Of a DNA stretch of 64,000 nt, positions 47,725 through 57,739 are shown in pieces. The DNA lies in assembly GCF_900091625.1 (NCBI RefSeq), contig NZ_FMIC01000002.1, positions 6,262,001-6,326,000 of the forward strand. Direction: 5' to 3'. This DNA is from Micromonospora peucetia (lineage in GTDB: Bacteria; Actinomycetota; Actinomycetes; Mycobacteriales; Micromonosporaceae). The notes under the pieces are model-generated. The model was not told the DNA's origin, did no database searches, and saw only the letters and a list, made by a program, of their open reading frames with translations. A program made the position numbers and the translations under genes. Positions within the stretch are counted from its first letter, which is position 1. Every line of letters starts with the position of its first letter.

Positions 47725-50631
47725 TCAGAGCTGGCCGAAGTACTCGACGTACTGCGGCTCCCGGTAGCCCGGCAGCGAACTGATCGCCTCCCGCGCCTCG
47801 GCCTCCAGGGCGGACGCGGCGCTCCGGTCGCCGGCCGCCCGGGCGATCCCGCCCCGGGCCTGCCGGGCAACGGCCAACAGGTAGCGGTCGCCGATCCGGA
47901 CGGCCGCCGTCCCCGCCTCGTCGGCGTCGCGGGCGGCGGCGGCGTGGTCCCCCAGCCGGAGGTGGGCCGCCGCGCGGGACAGCAGGGCCTCGCAGCGCGA
48001 CGGCAGGTCGCCGGACCGGCCGGTGGCCACCATCGCCTCGTCGAGGCACTCGCGGGCCTCGGACCAGCGGCCGGTGCGGCACAGCAACTGTCCCCGCATG
48101 CTGAGTGCGGCGCCTTCCAGGCCGATGGCGTCGATGTCGCGGGCGATGCGCAGCGCCTCCTCGACGTCCGCGAACGCCTCCTTCTCGGCCCCCGCCGACA
48201 GGCGCACCTGCGCGGCGTTGCTGAGGGTCGCGCCGACCGGGAGCGGTCGGCCCGACTCCCGGCGTAGCGCGAGCGTCTCGTCGTGGTAGGCGAGCGCACG
48301 CGGCACGTCGCCCATCCGGTAGCGCAGGTTGCCGAGGGCCTCCAGGCAGCTGGCGATCCGGTTCCGGTCATCGAGCGGCTGGAGCAGGTCGAGGCAGCGC
48401 AGCAGATCCGCCTCGACCACCGACGGATCAGCGGTGCCCTTGTTGAACGCCGCCCGGTAGAACAGCGCGGCGCAGTGTTCGAGGGTCAGGCCGAGCCGCT
48501 CGGTGGTGGCGACGGCGCCGTCGACGAGGGTGAGGGCCTCCTGCAGGTAGCCGTGCCGATGCAACGAGGCGACGCTCGCCCAGGCCAGTGTGGCGGCGAG
48601 CTTCGCGGTGGCCGGAGCGGAGGTGCAGGCCTGCCGGAAGGCCGCCAGGATGTTGGGATGTTCCTCGGCCAGCCACCGGGCCGCCTGCGCGAGGTTCTCC
48701 GGCAGGTCGTGCCAGGCGGGCCGGGCCTGGTCGCCGGGTCCGATCGGCGCCCAGCCGGCGTTGGTTATCCGCTCGAGTTCCCGGGCGCCCTGCACGTACA
48801 TCTCCAGCAGCCGCCGCAGCGCGGTCTCCCGCTCGTCCGCCGGCTCGTCCTCCGCCCGTTCGACCGCGTACAGCCGGACCAGGTCGTGGATGCCGTAGAC
48901 GCCCGGTTCCCGCGGCTCCACCAACCGCTCGTCGGCAAGCCGGTCGAGGGCGCTCTCGGCCCGCGCGAGCGACTCGCCGAGGAGGGCGGCGACGGCGCGG
49001 ACGGTGACGTCGGGCAGGCGGGTGCTGCCGATCATCCGGAAGACCCGGGCGCAGAGTTGCCCAGGGGCACCGCCGTCGCACAGCGCGGCGTAGGTGAGCG
49101 AGATGGACGGCCGGACACTGAGGTCGTCGAACTCCAACTCGCTGAGGCGCAGCCCAGGGTCGGCGAGACGCTCGACCAGCCGGGCGATCGGCCAACCGGG
49201 CCGGCTGGCCAGCCGGGCACCGACGATCCGAATCGCCAGCGGCAACATGCCGCAGAGCTCCACCAGGCGGGCCGCCGCGTCCGGCTCGGCCGCCACCCGG
49301 CCGGCCCCGCACTCGCCCGCGAGCAGCCCGACCGCCTCGGTACGGGACAGCAGCCCCACCGCCAGGTGCCGGCCGTTGGGCAGCGTGGCGAGCATCCGCC
49401 TGCTCGTCACCACGACACCGCACGACCCGTCCGCCGGCAGCAACGCCCTGACCTGGGCGGCGTCCCGGGCGTTGTCGAGGACGACGAGCACCCGCCGGCC
49501 CGCGATCTCCGACCGGTAGGCGACGGTGGCCTCGCCGACGTCGGACGGCACGGCACCGCCCGGCACGCCGAGCGCCCGGAGGAACCGGCCGAGGACGTCG
49601 ATGGGCCTCAGGGGTGGCAGGTCGACGTCCGACCCCTGGAGGTCCACATAGAGGGTGCCGCCCGGGTACCGGTCGGCGAGATGGTGGGCGAGCCGGACGG
49701 CCAGCGCCGACTTGCCGGCCCCACCCGGACCGTGCAACGCGACCACCGGGCTCGTCGTGGGTCCGTCGAGCCAGCCGCGTACGGCGTCGATCTCTTCCCG
49801 CCGACCGACGAAGGTGTCGACGGCAGGGGGCAGCCCACGGATCACCACCCGCGCGGGCAGCGACCGCTGCGGCTCGCCGGTCAGATGAGGGCTGTGGTCG
49901 AGGATGTCCCGGTAGAGCGCCTCCAGCCAGGGGCTGGGATCGATGCCGAGCTGGTCGGCCAGCACCCGGCGGGCCCGCAGGTACGCGTCGACCGCGCCGG
50001 CGATGTCGCCGGTGCGGTAGAGCGCGGTCATCAACTGGCCCCAGCCGCGTTGCCGGAGCGGATGGGTCTCGACGTGCCCCCGCAGCCGTCCGACCAGTTC
50101 GGCGGACGCGCCCAGGTCGAGTCTGGCCTGGACGTGTTCCTCCTCGACCATCAGCCGCTGCTCGTGCAGGCGCGTCAGGCGCACGGCGATCGTGCGGGGC
50201 AGGGGCAGCCCGGCCAGCGGCGAGTCGCGCCAGAGGGTGAGCGCGTGGGCCAGGCTCGCCTCGGCCTGCCGCAGCTCACCCCGGGTACGGGCGTCGCGGC
50301 CCTGCTGTGCCGCCTCCTCGAACTCGTCGAGGTCCCGTTCACCCGGGCGCACCTCGAGCAGGTAGCCGCCGGTGCCGGTGTGCAGCCGGCTCGCGCCGTC
50401 CGGCTGGTCGCGCAGGCCCTGACGCAGCCCGTGGGCGTACGTCCTCAGGTTGGCCGCCGCGGAGGCCGGCCGGGGTTCGTCCCACAGCATCTCGGCGAGG
50501 TGTTCGGTGTGCAGCACCTCGTTCGGGTCCAGCAGCAGGGTGGCGCAGAGCAACCGTTGCTTCACCGTGCCGAGGGGCACGCGCCGGCCGTCGGCCCACA
50601 CGTCGAGCGGCCCCAGAAGTTGGAATCGCAT
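47725..50631 (-). CDS. SARP-family regulator with NB-ARC and TPR domains (AfsR type)
   Basis: 968 residues from ATG at 50631; a GTG three codons earlier is also possible. An OmpR-like winged helix (about 1-90: RFQLLGPLDVWADGRRVPLG, LRTYAHGLRQGL) and bacterial transcriptional activation domain (about 95-240) are followed by an NB-ARC ATPase. Its P-loop is LHGPGGAGKSALAVRLA near 300 and its Walker B-like region is RRVLVVLDNARDAAQV near 380. The C-terminal half is TPR-like. AfsR/SARP activators bind heptameric direct repeats and often switch on antibiotic genes. It is more than 18 kb from the AHBA locus, so its target is unknown; the TAGGGG or TGTAC repeats in this window are candidates. Confidence 0.92.
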   Translation of the reverse strand: MRFQLLGPLDVWADGRRVPLGTVKQRLLCATLLLDPNEVLHTEHLAEMLWDEPRPASAAANLRTYAHGLRQGLRDQPDGASRLHTGTGGYLLEVRPGERDLDEFEEAAQQGRDARTRGELRQAEASLAHALTLWRDSPLAGLPLPRTIAVRLTRLHEQRLMVEEEHVQARLDLGASAELVGRLRGHVETHPLRQRGWGQLMTALYRTGDIAGAVDAYLRARRVLADQLGIDPSPWLEALYRDILDHSPHLTGEPQRSLPARVVIRGLPPAVDTFVGRREEIDAVRGWLDGPTTSPVVALHGPGGAGKSALAVRLAHHLADRYPGGTLYVDLQGSDVDLPPLRPIDVLGRFLRALGVPGGAVPSDVGEATVAYRSEIAGRRVLVVLDNARDAAQVRALLPADGSCGVVVTSRRMLATLPNGRHLAVGLLSRTEAVGLLAGECGAGRVAAEPDAAARLVELCGMLPLAIRIVGARLASRPGWPIARLVERLADPGLRLSELEFDDLSVRPSISLTYAALCDGGAPGQLCARVFRMIGSTRLPDVTVRAVAALLGESLARAESALDRLADERLVEPREPGVYGIHDLVRLYAVERAEDEPADERETALRRLLEMYVQGARELERITNAGWAPIGPGDQARPAWHDLPENLAQAARWLAEEHPNILAAFRQACTSAPATAKLAATLAWASVASLHRHGYLQEALTLVDGAVATTERLGLTLEHCAALFYRAAFNKGTADPSVVEADLLRCLDLLQPLDDRNRIASCLEALGNLRYRMGDVPRALAYHDETLALRRESGRPLPVGATLSNAAQVRLSAGAEKEAFADVEEALRIARDIDAIGLEGAALSMRGQLLCRTGRWSEARECLDEAMVATGRSGDLPSRCEALLSRAAAHLRLGDHAAAARDADEAGTAAVRIGDRYLLAVARQARGGIARAAGDRSAASALEAEAREAISSLPGYREPQYVEYFGQL

Positions 50632-50973
50632 GGCGGCCACCGGGGGTTTCTATCACAGGGACGACGCCGGCATCCGATCGTCGCCGGCTTCGTCCCGGCA
50701 GACGGAAACGGCGCGCGCGATGTCACTCCGGATGACTTCTCCGGCTACTACGCACCGTGATCATCCTGACACTCCGATTCGGTCGTCATCCGTGGCGCCT
50801 GGGCGGCACGTGGGTGTCGCTGCCACTCCCACCGGTCCGCAGGCTGATGACGAAGATCCATGGTGGCCGGTGCCGCCGGCACACCGCGTGACGGCACGAC
50901 GCCATTGATGGATCTTCACAGGGGAGAGCCAGGTGGGATAGCTTCTCGATCCACTAGGTACCAGGAGGTGTCA
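50632..50973. other. Intergenic region between SARP and large S8 peptidase
   Basis: No gene seen. The divergent promoters of the two flanking genes must lie here; no clear repeat or hairpin was found. Confidence 0.5.
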
Positions 50974-53900
50974 ATGTCCACTGTGCAGGTGGCGCGTTTA
51001 CTCGTCGCCGCTACGGCCGGCGCAACGCTCGTGCTGACCTCGACGCAGATCGCGGTCGCTTCGCCTGATTCACCCGCTCCTACAGGTGATCGAACACCGT
51101 CCGCCACATCGACCCCGAAGGCCACCCCCGAGGAGGTCGGCACACACCGGGTGCCGCTGCTGACCGGTGACACCGTCACCGTGACGACCGGGGCCGACGG
51201 CCGGTCGACCTACGCGGTGGACGCCGCCGACGACCCGAACCGGTCGGTCACGTTCACCACTCAAGGCGACGGCGACGACCTCTACGTCATCCCGTCCGAC
51301 GCCGCGCGGTACGTCACCGCCGGGGTCCTCGAACGTGACCTCTTCAACGTCCGTGAACTGGTCCGTCAGGGCATCACCGGCACGGCCAAGAGCCTGCCGG
51401 TGATCGTCACCTTCGACGGCGACCCGACCGCCAAGGCGCTCACCCGACAGGCCGACGCGCTGCCGGCCAGCGACAACGTCCGCACCTTGACCAGCATCGG
51501 CGGGGCGGCACTGAGCGTGTCGACGGCGAACGCCCGCCAGTTCTGGGACTCGCTCGAACCGTCGGCGAACACCCGCAGCGCCCGGAGCGTGTTCGGCAAG
51601 GGTGTCGAGAAGGTCTGGTTGGACCGCAAGTTCAAGGTCAACCTGGCCGAGAGCGTGCCCCAGGTCGGCGCGCCGGTGGCCTGGCAGGCCGGTGTCACCG
51701 GCACCGGCATGAAGGTCGGCGTGATCGACACCGGCATCGACCCGACCCACCCGGACCTGGCCGGCAACATCGCCGGTATCGCGAACTTCACCCCCGAGGC
51801 TGATGGCGTCGACCGCCACGGTCACGGCACCCATGTGGCATCCACCGTGGCGGGATCGGGCGCGGCCTCCGGCGGACGCCACAAGGGCGTCGCACCCGGT
51901 GCCCAGGTGCTGTCGGCGAAGGGCCTCGACACCGGCGGCTCCGGCCAGGACTCCTGGATCATCGCCAGCATGGAGTGGGCCGCCGCTCAGGGCGCCGACG
52001 TGGTCAACATGAGCCTGTCGTCACCGATCACCACCGACGGCAGCGACCCGATGAGCGAGGCGGTCAACAGCCTGACCGAGGCCACCGGCACGCTGTTCGT
52101 GGTCGCGGCCGGCAACAACTACGGCGACATGGCGATCGGCGCCCCGGGCGCGGCGAGTTCGGCGCTGACCGTGGGCGCGGTGGACGTCAACGACGCGCTC
52201 GCCGGGTTCTCCAACCGAGGCCCCCGCTACGGCGACGCGGCGGTCAAGCCGGAGATGACGGCACCGGGTGCGGCGATCGTGGCAGCCCGCGCGACCGGCA
52301 CCGCTCTCGGGCCGATCGTGGATGGGCAGTACACCCGGATCGGCGGCACCTCGATGGCCACGCCGCACGTCGCTGGTGCCGCCGCCCTGCTCGCACAGGC
52401 CAACCCGGACTGGACCCCGGCGCAGCTCAAGGACGCCCTGGTGTCCGCCACCAAGCCCGGCAACTACGCCTGGTGGCAGGGCGGCACCGGGCGACTGGAC
52501 ATCCCGCGCGCACTCAACCAGCACGTCTACGGCCCGGCCACGCTGAACGTGGGCCGGTTCGTCAGCGGCGACCAGACCCCGAGCGACCGGAAGGTCACCT
52601 ACCGCAACACCGGCAGCACGTCCGTCACGCTCCAACTCGCCCTGGATGTCAAGGCGTTCGACGGCAAACCGGTGCCCACCGGCTCGGTTGCCCTCTCCGC
52701 GACCAGCGTCGAGGTGCCGGCCCGGGGCAGCGCCGAGGTGACCCTCACGGTCGACCCCGGTGTCGGACCGCAGGGCGGATACGGCGGGCTGCTGCTGGCG
52801 AAGTCCGGCGACGGATCGGTGTCGGTGCGCACGGGTGTCTCCTGGTACAAGGAGACCGCGACGTTCCCGGTGACCGTGCGGCTGATCGGTTCGCGGGGTG
52901 ACACGCCCCGCCCGCAGTCGGTCGGCGCGATCCGGATCGACAACCCGGTCGACAACGACCCGATGACGCAGCCGGCGTACTACGACACCGCCCGTAACGG
53001 CGTGGTGACGATGCGCCTGCCGGTCGGGGTGTACGACATCCAGGTGGCGATGACCGAGCACGAGGAGGACATCCGGCGGGCGACGCTGATGACGGAGACC
53101 GAGTTCGCGGTGACCGGGCCGGCCGAGGTGACCCTGGACGCCCGCAAGGCGGTCAACGTCCGGCCACCCACCTCGGCGCCGACCGACATGCCGAGCGTCT
53201 CCTTCGGCACCCTGCGTGGGTTGGCGGACGGCACCGTGCTGCCCTTCTCGATGCTGATCGGCGGCAGCCAGTACGAGGGCTACGCCACCCCGACCAAGCC
53301 GGTGAAGATCGGTTTCTTCGAGTTCCACAACCAGTGGACGCTCTCCGAGGCCCTGGTGGACCTGCGGGTCAGGGGCGGCGGCAGGCTCAGCCCGGACTAC
53401 GACCTTCTCACCGTCTCGTCGCACCTCGACGGGAAGCAACGCAGCCTGCCTGTGGTGTTCGCCGGTGCCGGTAAGCCGGAAGAGCTGGCGGCGGCAGGGG
53501 TCAAGGGCAGGGCGGCACTGGTCCGGATCCAGATCCCGGCCGACATGACGTGGCCCTGGCGACATGTCCAGGCGCTGAACGAGGCGCGGGCGGCGCGGGA
53601 CGCCGCCGCAGCGGCCGGGGCGGCTCTGGCACTGGTCTACGTGGACGTCGCGAACGCACCCGCGCTGCTGGGCAACTCCGTGCCGAGCACCGACGACATC
53701 GTCGCGCTGACCCTGTCCCGCACCGAGGGTGAGGCGCTGCGCAAGCGCGGCCGGACGACCCTCACCCTGGGCGGTGAGAGCAATCCGTCCTACGTCTACC
53801 ACCTGCGTCGGGACCACCTCGACGGCGTGCCGTCGACGCCGGAGCGTCCGGTGAACCCGAAGGCCATGGTGAAGCTGGAGACGGAGTACCACGCCGACAA

Positions 53901-54879
53901 GCCGCACATGTTCGACTCGATCTGGGGGGTGCTCGGTCCGAAGGACCCGTTCTCGTCCCAGACGACCTGGCGGTTCCCCGGTCCGACCGCGCGCACCGAG
54001 TACGTGGGCGAGGGCGATGACCTGCGATGGCTGCGGTACATCATCCAGGTCGGCACGACGCCGCAGGGCGGCCAGGAACAGTTCTGGTGGACGTCGGACG
54101 ACTACTTCCGCCAGGGCACGCGTCGGGCGCCCGAGAAGTGGTTCGCCTCGCCCCTGCGCGTCGGTGCGATCGAGGTGACGAGCCCGGTGGTCCGGGAGAA
54201 CACCTGCGGATTCTGCCGCGACGGCGACTACTTCATCGCCGGGCAGTACTGGCTGGACGGGACCAACGGGCACAGCATGACCGCCGGCAGTGGTGACAGC
54301 ACCTGGAAGCTGACCCGCGACGGCGTGGCAATTCCGCCGCTGGCCACGTCCCCGCGACGTTTCCAGCTCCCGACCGAACCCGGCGTGTACCGGCTGGAGA
54401 CCTCGGACACGGCGTACGGACTCGACTCGGTCCGGGCGCTGGCCCCCAGAACGGACACGGTCTACACCTTCCGGTCCAAGGCCCCGCAGCCGGGTCGGCC
54501 CAGCGGGTACGCCTGTCCGATGGGCACCGGTTCCTGCGCCTTCCAGCCAGTGTTGGCGCTGGACCACGACCTGAACCTGGACCTGCTCAACCGGGCCAAG
54601 GCCGGGAAGCCGCACGTGTTCACCGTCACCGCGGCCCCGCACGGGCTCACTCCGGACAAGGCCAAGGTGAAGGGCATGTCCGTGTGGACCTCGACCGACG
54701 GCGGTGCGTCCTGGCGTCAGGCGATGGCAGTACCCACCGGCAACGGTCGGTTCCACGTCGTCGCCGGCCACCCGACGCTGTCCCGCACCGACGGCTTCGT
54801 CTGGCTGAAGGTGCACGCCTGGGACGCGGACGGTAACCGGACGGAACAGGTCATCCAGCGGGCGTACGCCCTGAAGTAG
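50974..54879 (+). CDS. Large secreted subtilisin-family peptidase with PA domain
   Basis: 1301 residues; ATG at 50974 with AGGAGG a few bases upstream, which rules out the open frame further up. Signal peptide about 1-30. A propeptide of about 190 residues precedes the S8 domain: Asp near 250 (VGVIDTGIDPTHPDL), His near 285 (DRHGHGTHVAST), Asn near 385 (VVAAGNNYG), Ser near 460 (IGGTSMATPHVAGAAALL). Fn3-like regions follow, then a PA-type insert (about 820-930; GVKGRAALV...LALVYVDV) in the C-terminal half. Such proteins degrade or process extracellular proteins. Ends at a hairpin; a small secreted protein is encoded next on the same strand. Confidence 0.92.
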   Translation: MSTVQVARLLVAATAGATLVLTSTQIAVASPDSPAPTGDRTPSATSTPKATPEEVGTHRVPLLTGDTVTVTTGADGRSTYAVDAADDPNRSVTFTTQGDGDDLYVIPSDAARYVTAGVLERDLFNVRELVRQGITGTAKSLPVIVTFDGDPTAKALTRQADALPASDNVRTLTSIGGAALSVSTANARQFWDSLEPSANTRSARSVFGKGVEKVWLDRKFKVNLAESVPQVGAPVAWQAGVTGTGMKVGVIDTGIDPTHPDLAGNIAGIANFTPEADGVDRHGHGTHVASTVAGSGAASGGRHKGVAPGAQVLSAKGLDTGGSGQDSWIIASMEWAAAQGADVVNMSLSSPITTDGSDPMSEAVNSLTEATGTLFVVAAGNNYGDMAIGAPGAASSALTVGAVDVNDALAGFSNRGPRYGDAAVKPEMTAPGAAIVAARATGTALGPIVDGQYTRIGGTSMATPHVAGAAALLAQANPDWTPAQLKDALVSATKPGNYAWWQGGTGRLDIPRALNQHVYGPATLNVGRFVSGDQTPSDRKVTYRNTGSTSVTLQLALDVKAFDGKPVPTGSVALSATSVEVPARGSAEVTLTVDPGVGPQGGYGGLLLAKSGDGSVSVRTGVSWYKETATFPVTVRLIGSRGDTPRPQSVGAIRIDNPVDNDPMTQPAYYDTARNGVVTMRLPVGVYDIQVAMTEHEEDIRRATLMTETEFAVTGPAEVTLDARKAVNVRPPTSAPTDMPSVSFGTLRGLADGTVLPFSMLIGGSQYEGYATPTKPVKIGFFEFHNQWTLSEALVDLRVRGGGRLSPDYDLLTVSSHLDGKQRSLPVVFAGAGKPEELAAAGVKGRAALVRIQIPADMTWPWRHVQALNEARAARDAAAAAGAALALVYVDVANAPALLGNSVPSTDDIVALTLSRTEGEALRKRGRTTLTLGGESNPSYVYHLRRDHLDGVPSTPERPVNPKAMVKLETEYHADKPHMFDSIWGVLGPKDPFSSQTTWRFPGPTARTEYVGEGDDLRWLRYIIQVGTTPQGGQEQFWWTSDDYFRQGTRRAPEKWFASPLRVGAIEVTSPVVRENTCGFCRDGDYFIAGQYWLDGTNGHSMTAGSGDSTWKLTRDGVAIPPLATSPRRFQLPTEPGVYRLETSDTAYGLDSVRALAPRTDTVYTFRSKAPQPGRPSGYACPMGTGSCAFQPVLALDHDLNLDLLNRAKAGKPHVFTVTAAPHGLTPDKAKVKGMSVWTSTDGGASWRQAMAVPTGNGRFHVVAGHPTLSRTDGFVWLKVHAWDADGNRTEQVIQRAYALK

Positions 54880-54888
54880 TGGATGTCA

Positions 54889-54930
54889 GGCGGTGGGGCC
54901 GGGGACTTGAGCTTTCCGTGCCCCACCGCC
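54889..54930. terminator. Hairpin after the large peptidase gene
   Basis: GGCGGTGGGG (54889-54898) pairs with CCCCACCGCC (54921-54930) around a 22-nt loop, ten bases after the stop. Confidence 0.65.
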
Positions 54931-55113
54931 CGATCCGTTGGACGCGTGCTCGGCGCCCGGGTCAGAATCCGGCATCCGCCCAGCTCACCAGGGATCGACC
55001 AGAGCGCATGTGGTCCGGATTCGTGTGACCGGCTCGTGACCGGGTCGGTATTGACCTCACCCCCGGTCTCGATCACGCTCGCAGCATCCGACGGAAAACT
55101 CCCTGGAGGTCAC

Positions 55114-55374
55114 ATGCGGACCGTAGTCAACGGTCGCCTCGGTGCGCGGCTGCTCGTGCCGGGCGCGCTCCTGTTCATGGCCCTCGGATCGCCGGCGGTG
55201 GCCGGGTCGGCCGCCGACAGCTCCGACAGCCGTACCGTCGCCGGGTCGTCGACCATCGACCTGTCGACCGTCAACGGGGGCGGCCTGCTCCTGCCGCCTT
55301 CCGCTACGCCCTGTCCGGACGGACACGGAGTCCCGGGGTTGTGGGACAACCTGTTCCCGATGTGCGGCCGGTAG
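55114..55374 (+). CDS. Small secreted protein of unknown function
   Basis: 86 residues from ATG at 55114, preceded by GGAGG at ideal distance. The signal peptide spans about 1-33 (RLGARLLVPGALLFMALGSPAVAG). The predicted mature part is about 53 residues: a Ser/Thr/Asp-rich stretch, then a Gly/Leu/Pro-rich segment and a C-terminal loop bounded by two cysteines (CPDGHGVPGLWDNLFPMC) that could close into a disulfide ring. I recognise no family. It follows the 1301-residue peptidase on the same strand but has its own upstream region after a hairpin. Confidence 0.65.
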   Translation: MRTVVNGRLGARLLVPGALLFMALGSPAVAGSAADSSDSRTVAGSSTIDLSTVNGGGLLLPPSATPCPDGHGVPGLWDNLFPMCGR

Positions 55375-55467
55375 ACCGGTCCGGCGACGACGGGCGGCGG
55401 CGTTCCCTGAACGCGTTCCTCCGGTCGGTGCCGTCCTGGTCGTGACACACGACCCGGAGTGCCCAGG

Positions 55468-55513
55468 CAGAGCGGGGCCGCCGCCGTCGGAGGACGGTGG
55501 CGGCCCCGCTCTG
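55468..55513. terminator. 21-bp hairpin terminator of the DHA2 exporter gene
   Basis: 55468-55488 pairs with 55493-55513 with one G-T wobble and a GGAG loop, 12 bases beyond the stop of the minus-strand transporter gene. Confidence 0.88.
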
Positions 55514-55525
55514 TTCGGTCCGGCG

Positions 55526-57166
55526 TCAGCGGCGCGCTGGCGTCTCCTGCCCGGCAGCGCCCACGCTCACCTGGTCGAAGGCGGGAGCGCCGTCGACGGC
55601 GTCGGCGGCCACGGCCGTCGACGTGGCGGTGTCGGGCAGGTCCAGGCTGGCTCGCAGGGCGACCGGCTTGAGCAGCACCGCGGCGATGACGCCGACGACG
55701 GCGATCGCGGCGGAGATGATGAAGATGTGGCCGGTGGCGTCCCCGTACGCGGCGCGGACGATCTGCTGGACCGCGGCGGGCATGGCGTCGAGGTTGAGGC
55801 TGCCGGCTCCCGCGCTGGCGGAGGCGGGGACACCGGCGGCGGAGAGATCGGCGGTGATCTGGTCGGCGACCTGCCGGGCGAGGACGGCACCGAGCACCGA
55901 GACGCCGATGGTGCCGCCGAGCGAACGGAAGAACGCCACGGTCGAGCTGGCCGCGCCGATGTCCTTGAGCGAGACGGTGTTCTGCACGGCGAGAACGAGG
56001 TTCTGCATCGTCATGCCGACCCCGACGCCGACGATGAGCATGGCCGCGCCGACCAGCACCAGTGAGGTGTCGTGGTCGATGGTGCCGAGCAGGGCGAACC
56101 CGATGACGAGGACGACCGCGCCGAAGACGATGTACGGCTTGATCTTCCCGGTCTTGGTGATCAGCCGGCCGGCGATGATCGACGAGATGAGGACGCCGGC
56201 CATCATCGGGATGGTGAGCAGCCCGGCCTCCGTGGGGCTGTAGCCGCGGCCGATCTGGAAGTACTGGCCGAGGAATACGGCGCCGCCGAACATCGCCATG
56301 CCGACGGCCAGGCTGCCCAGGATGGCCAGGGCGGTGGTGCGCTGACGGACGAGGCCGATCGGGATGACCGGCTCGTCGGCCCGGGATTCCACCCAGACGG
56401 CCAGCACGAGCAGCGCGACCGCGCCGCCCACCATGGCCGCGGTCTGCCAGGAGGCCCAGGCGAACGAGTTGTCGACGAAGGAGATCCAGATGAGCAGCAC
56501 GCTGACCCCGGCGGCGATCAGGGTCGCGCCCAGGTAGTCGATCTTCACGTTCTCGCGGCGCACCGTCGGCAGGCGCAGAGTGAACTGCAGCAGGACCAGC
56601 GCGATGGCGGCGACGGGGACCCCGACGAAGAAGCACCAGCGCCAGCCGAGCCAGGACGTGTCGACGATGAGCCCGCCCAGCAGCGGGCCACCGACCGTCG
56701 CCACCGCCATGACGCCGCCGAGGTAGCCGTTGTACCGGCCGCGCTCCCGGGGCGGGATCATCGCGGCGATGGCGACCTGGACGAGGGCCTGGAGCCCGCC
56801 GACGCCGATGCCCTGGAACGCGCGGGCGGCGATGAGCTGGCCGGCGGTCTGGGCGAAGCCGGCGATCACCGAGCCGACCAGGAAGACGACGATGGCGACC
56901 TGCACCAGGAGCTTCTTGTTGAACAGGTCGGCGAGCTTGCCCCAGATCGGGGTGGTCGCGGTCGCCGTGAGCAGGGTGGCGGTGACCACCCAGGTGTACT
57001 GGTTCTGCGACCCGTTCAGCGCTCCGATGATGTTCGGCAGCGCCGTCGAGACGACGGTGCCGCTCAGCATCGCGACGAACAGCACCAGCAACAGACCGCT
57101 GAGGGCCTCCAGTGTCTGCCGGTGCGTCATCGGCGCGTTGCCGGCCGTGGTGGTGGGTGCGCTCAT
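55526..57166 (-). CDS. DHA2-family multidrug efflux MFS transporter
   Basis: 546 residues with about 14 hydrophobic segments. Early motifs: LSGTVVSTALPNIIGAL (motif D1-like, about 38-54), GKLADLFNKKLLVQVAIVVF (motif A, about 76-95) and GVGGLQALVQVAIAAMIPPRERGRYNGYLGG (about 120-150). The start overlaps the MarR stop by 4 nt (ATGA, 57163-57166), so regulator and pump form an operon. Substrate unknown; a toxic or antibiotic compound is typical for this arrangement. Confidence 0.92.
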   Translation of the reverse strand: MSAPTTTAGNAPMTHRQTLEALSGLLLVLFVAMLSGTVVSTALPNIIGALNGSQNQYTWVVTATLLTATATTPIWGKLADLFNKKLLVQVAIVVFLVGSVIAGFAQTAGQLIAARAFQGIGVGGLQALVQVAIAAMIPPRERGRYNGYLGGVMAVATVGGPLLGGLIVDTSWLGWRWCFFVGVPVAAIALVLLQFTLRLPTVRRENVKIDYLGATLIAAGVSVLLIWISFVDNSFAWASWQTAAMVGGAVALLVLAVWVESRADEPVIPIGLVRQRTTALAILGSLAVGMAMFGGAVFLGQYFQIGRGYSPTEAGLLTIPMMAGVLISSIIAGRLITKTGKIKPYIVFGAVVLVIGFALLGTIDHDTSLVLVGAAMLIVGVGVGMTMQNLVLAVQNTVSLKDIGAASSTVAFFRSLGGTIGVSVLGAVLARQVADQITADLSAAGVPASASAGAGSLNLDAMPAAVQQIVRAAYGDATGHIFIISAAIAVVGVIAAVLLKPVALRASLDLPDTATSTAVAADAVDGAPAFDQVSVGAAGQETPARR

Positions 57167-57630
57167 CGCGCGGCCTCCAGGTTGTCGTGGTGTCCGAGGG
57201 CGGTCTCGATGTCGCGGGTGAAGCGGCCGAGCGCGGTGGACAGCGCTGCCACCTCCGCGGGGGTCCAGTCGGCGAGCGCGGTGTCGAGGACCTGGCCGTA
57301 CCAGTCGTAGGTGTCGGTGAGGGCGGCCTGTCCGGCCGGGGTGACGGTGAGCAGGCTGGCCCGTTTGTCGGCGGGGTCGACGCGCCGCTCGACCAGGCCG
57401 TGGCTGACGAGCGTGGCGACGGCGCGGCTGACGGTGGACGGGTCGAGCCCGCTGCGGGCCGCCAACTCCCGGGCGTGGCAGTCCACCGGAAGCTTCTCGA
57501 TCTGCATGAGGAGGCCGGCCAGGCCGACCGGCACGCCCGGCCGGACGTCGGCCCGGCGCCGTTTGATCAGACGTACGCTCCGGACCAGCTCTGACAGCCT
57601 CGCACCAAGCTCGCGGCCGACAGTTTCCAC
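57163..57630 (-). CDS. MarR-family transcriptional regulator
   Basis: 155 residues from GTG at 57630, preceded by GGGAG; an ATG at 57663 would add 11 residues. The winged HTH is at about 50-110: CHARELAARSGLDPSTVSRAVATLVSHGLVERR, then a wing with DPADKRASLLTVTPAG. The flanking helices form the usual dimer interface. It probably represses its own operon and the coupled DHA2 pump and releases on ligand binding. The intergenic repeats at 57680-57696 are a candidate operator. Confidence 0.9.
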   Translation of the reverse strand: METVGRELGARLSELVRSVRLIKRRRADVRPGVPVGLAGLLMQIEKLPVDCHARELAARSGLDPSTVSRAVATLVSHGLVERRVDPADKRASLLTVTPAGQAALTDTYDWYGQVLDTALADWTPAEVAALSTALGRFTRDIETALGHHDNLEAAR

Positions 57631-57679
57631 CCTGTTCTCCCCCGTCTCAGATGGTTGCCGCATGCAAGCATCTGCCGAT

Positions 57680-57696
57680 CTTGCCCAGAGTGCAAG
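57680..57696. promoter_or_regulatory. Possible MarR/TetR operator in a divergent promoter
   Basis: CTTGC-N7-GCAAG is an inverted repeat in the 109-nt gap between the MarR and TetR genes; another TGCAAG lies at 57663-57668. Position and symmetry suggest an operator; which regulator binds is unknown. Confidence 0.35.
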
Positions 57697-57739
57697 TTTG
57701 CGCGATGAGAAATGAGTCACCGACCCGTAGGCTGTCGCC

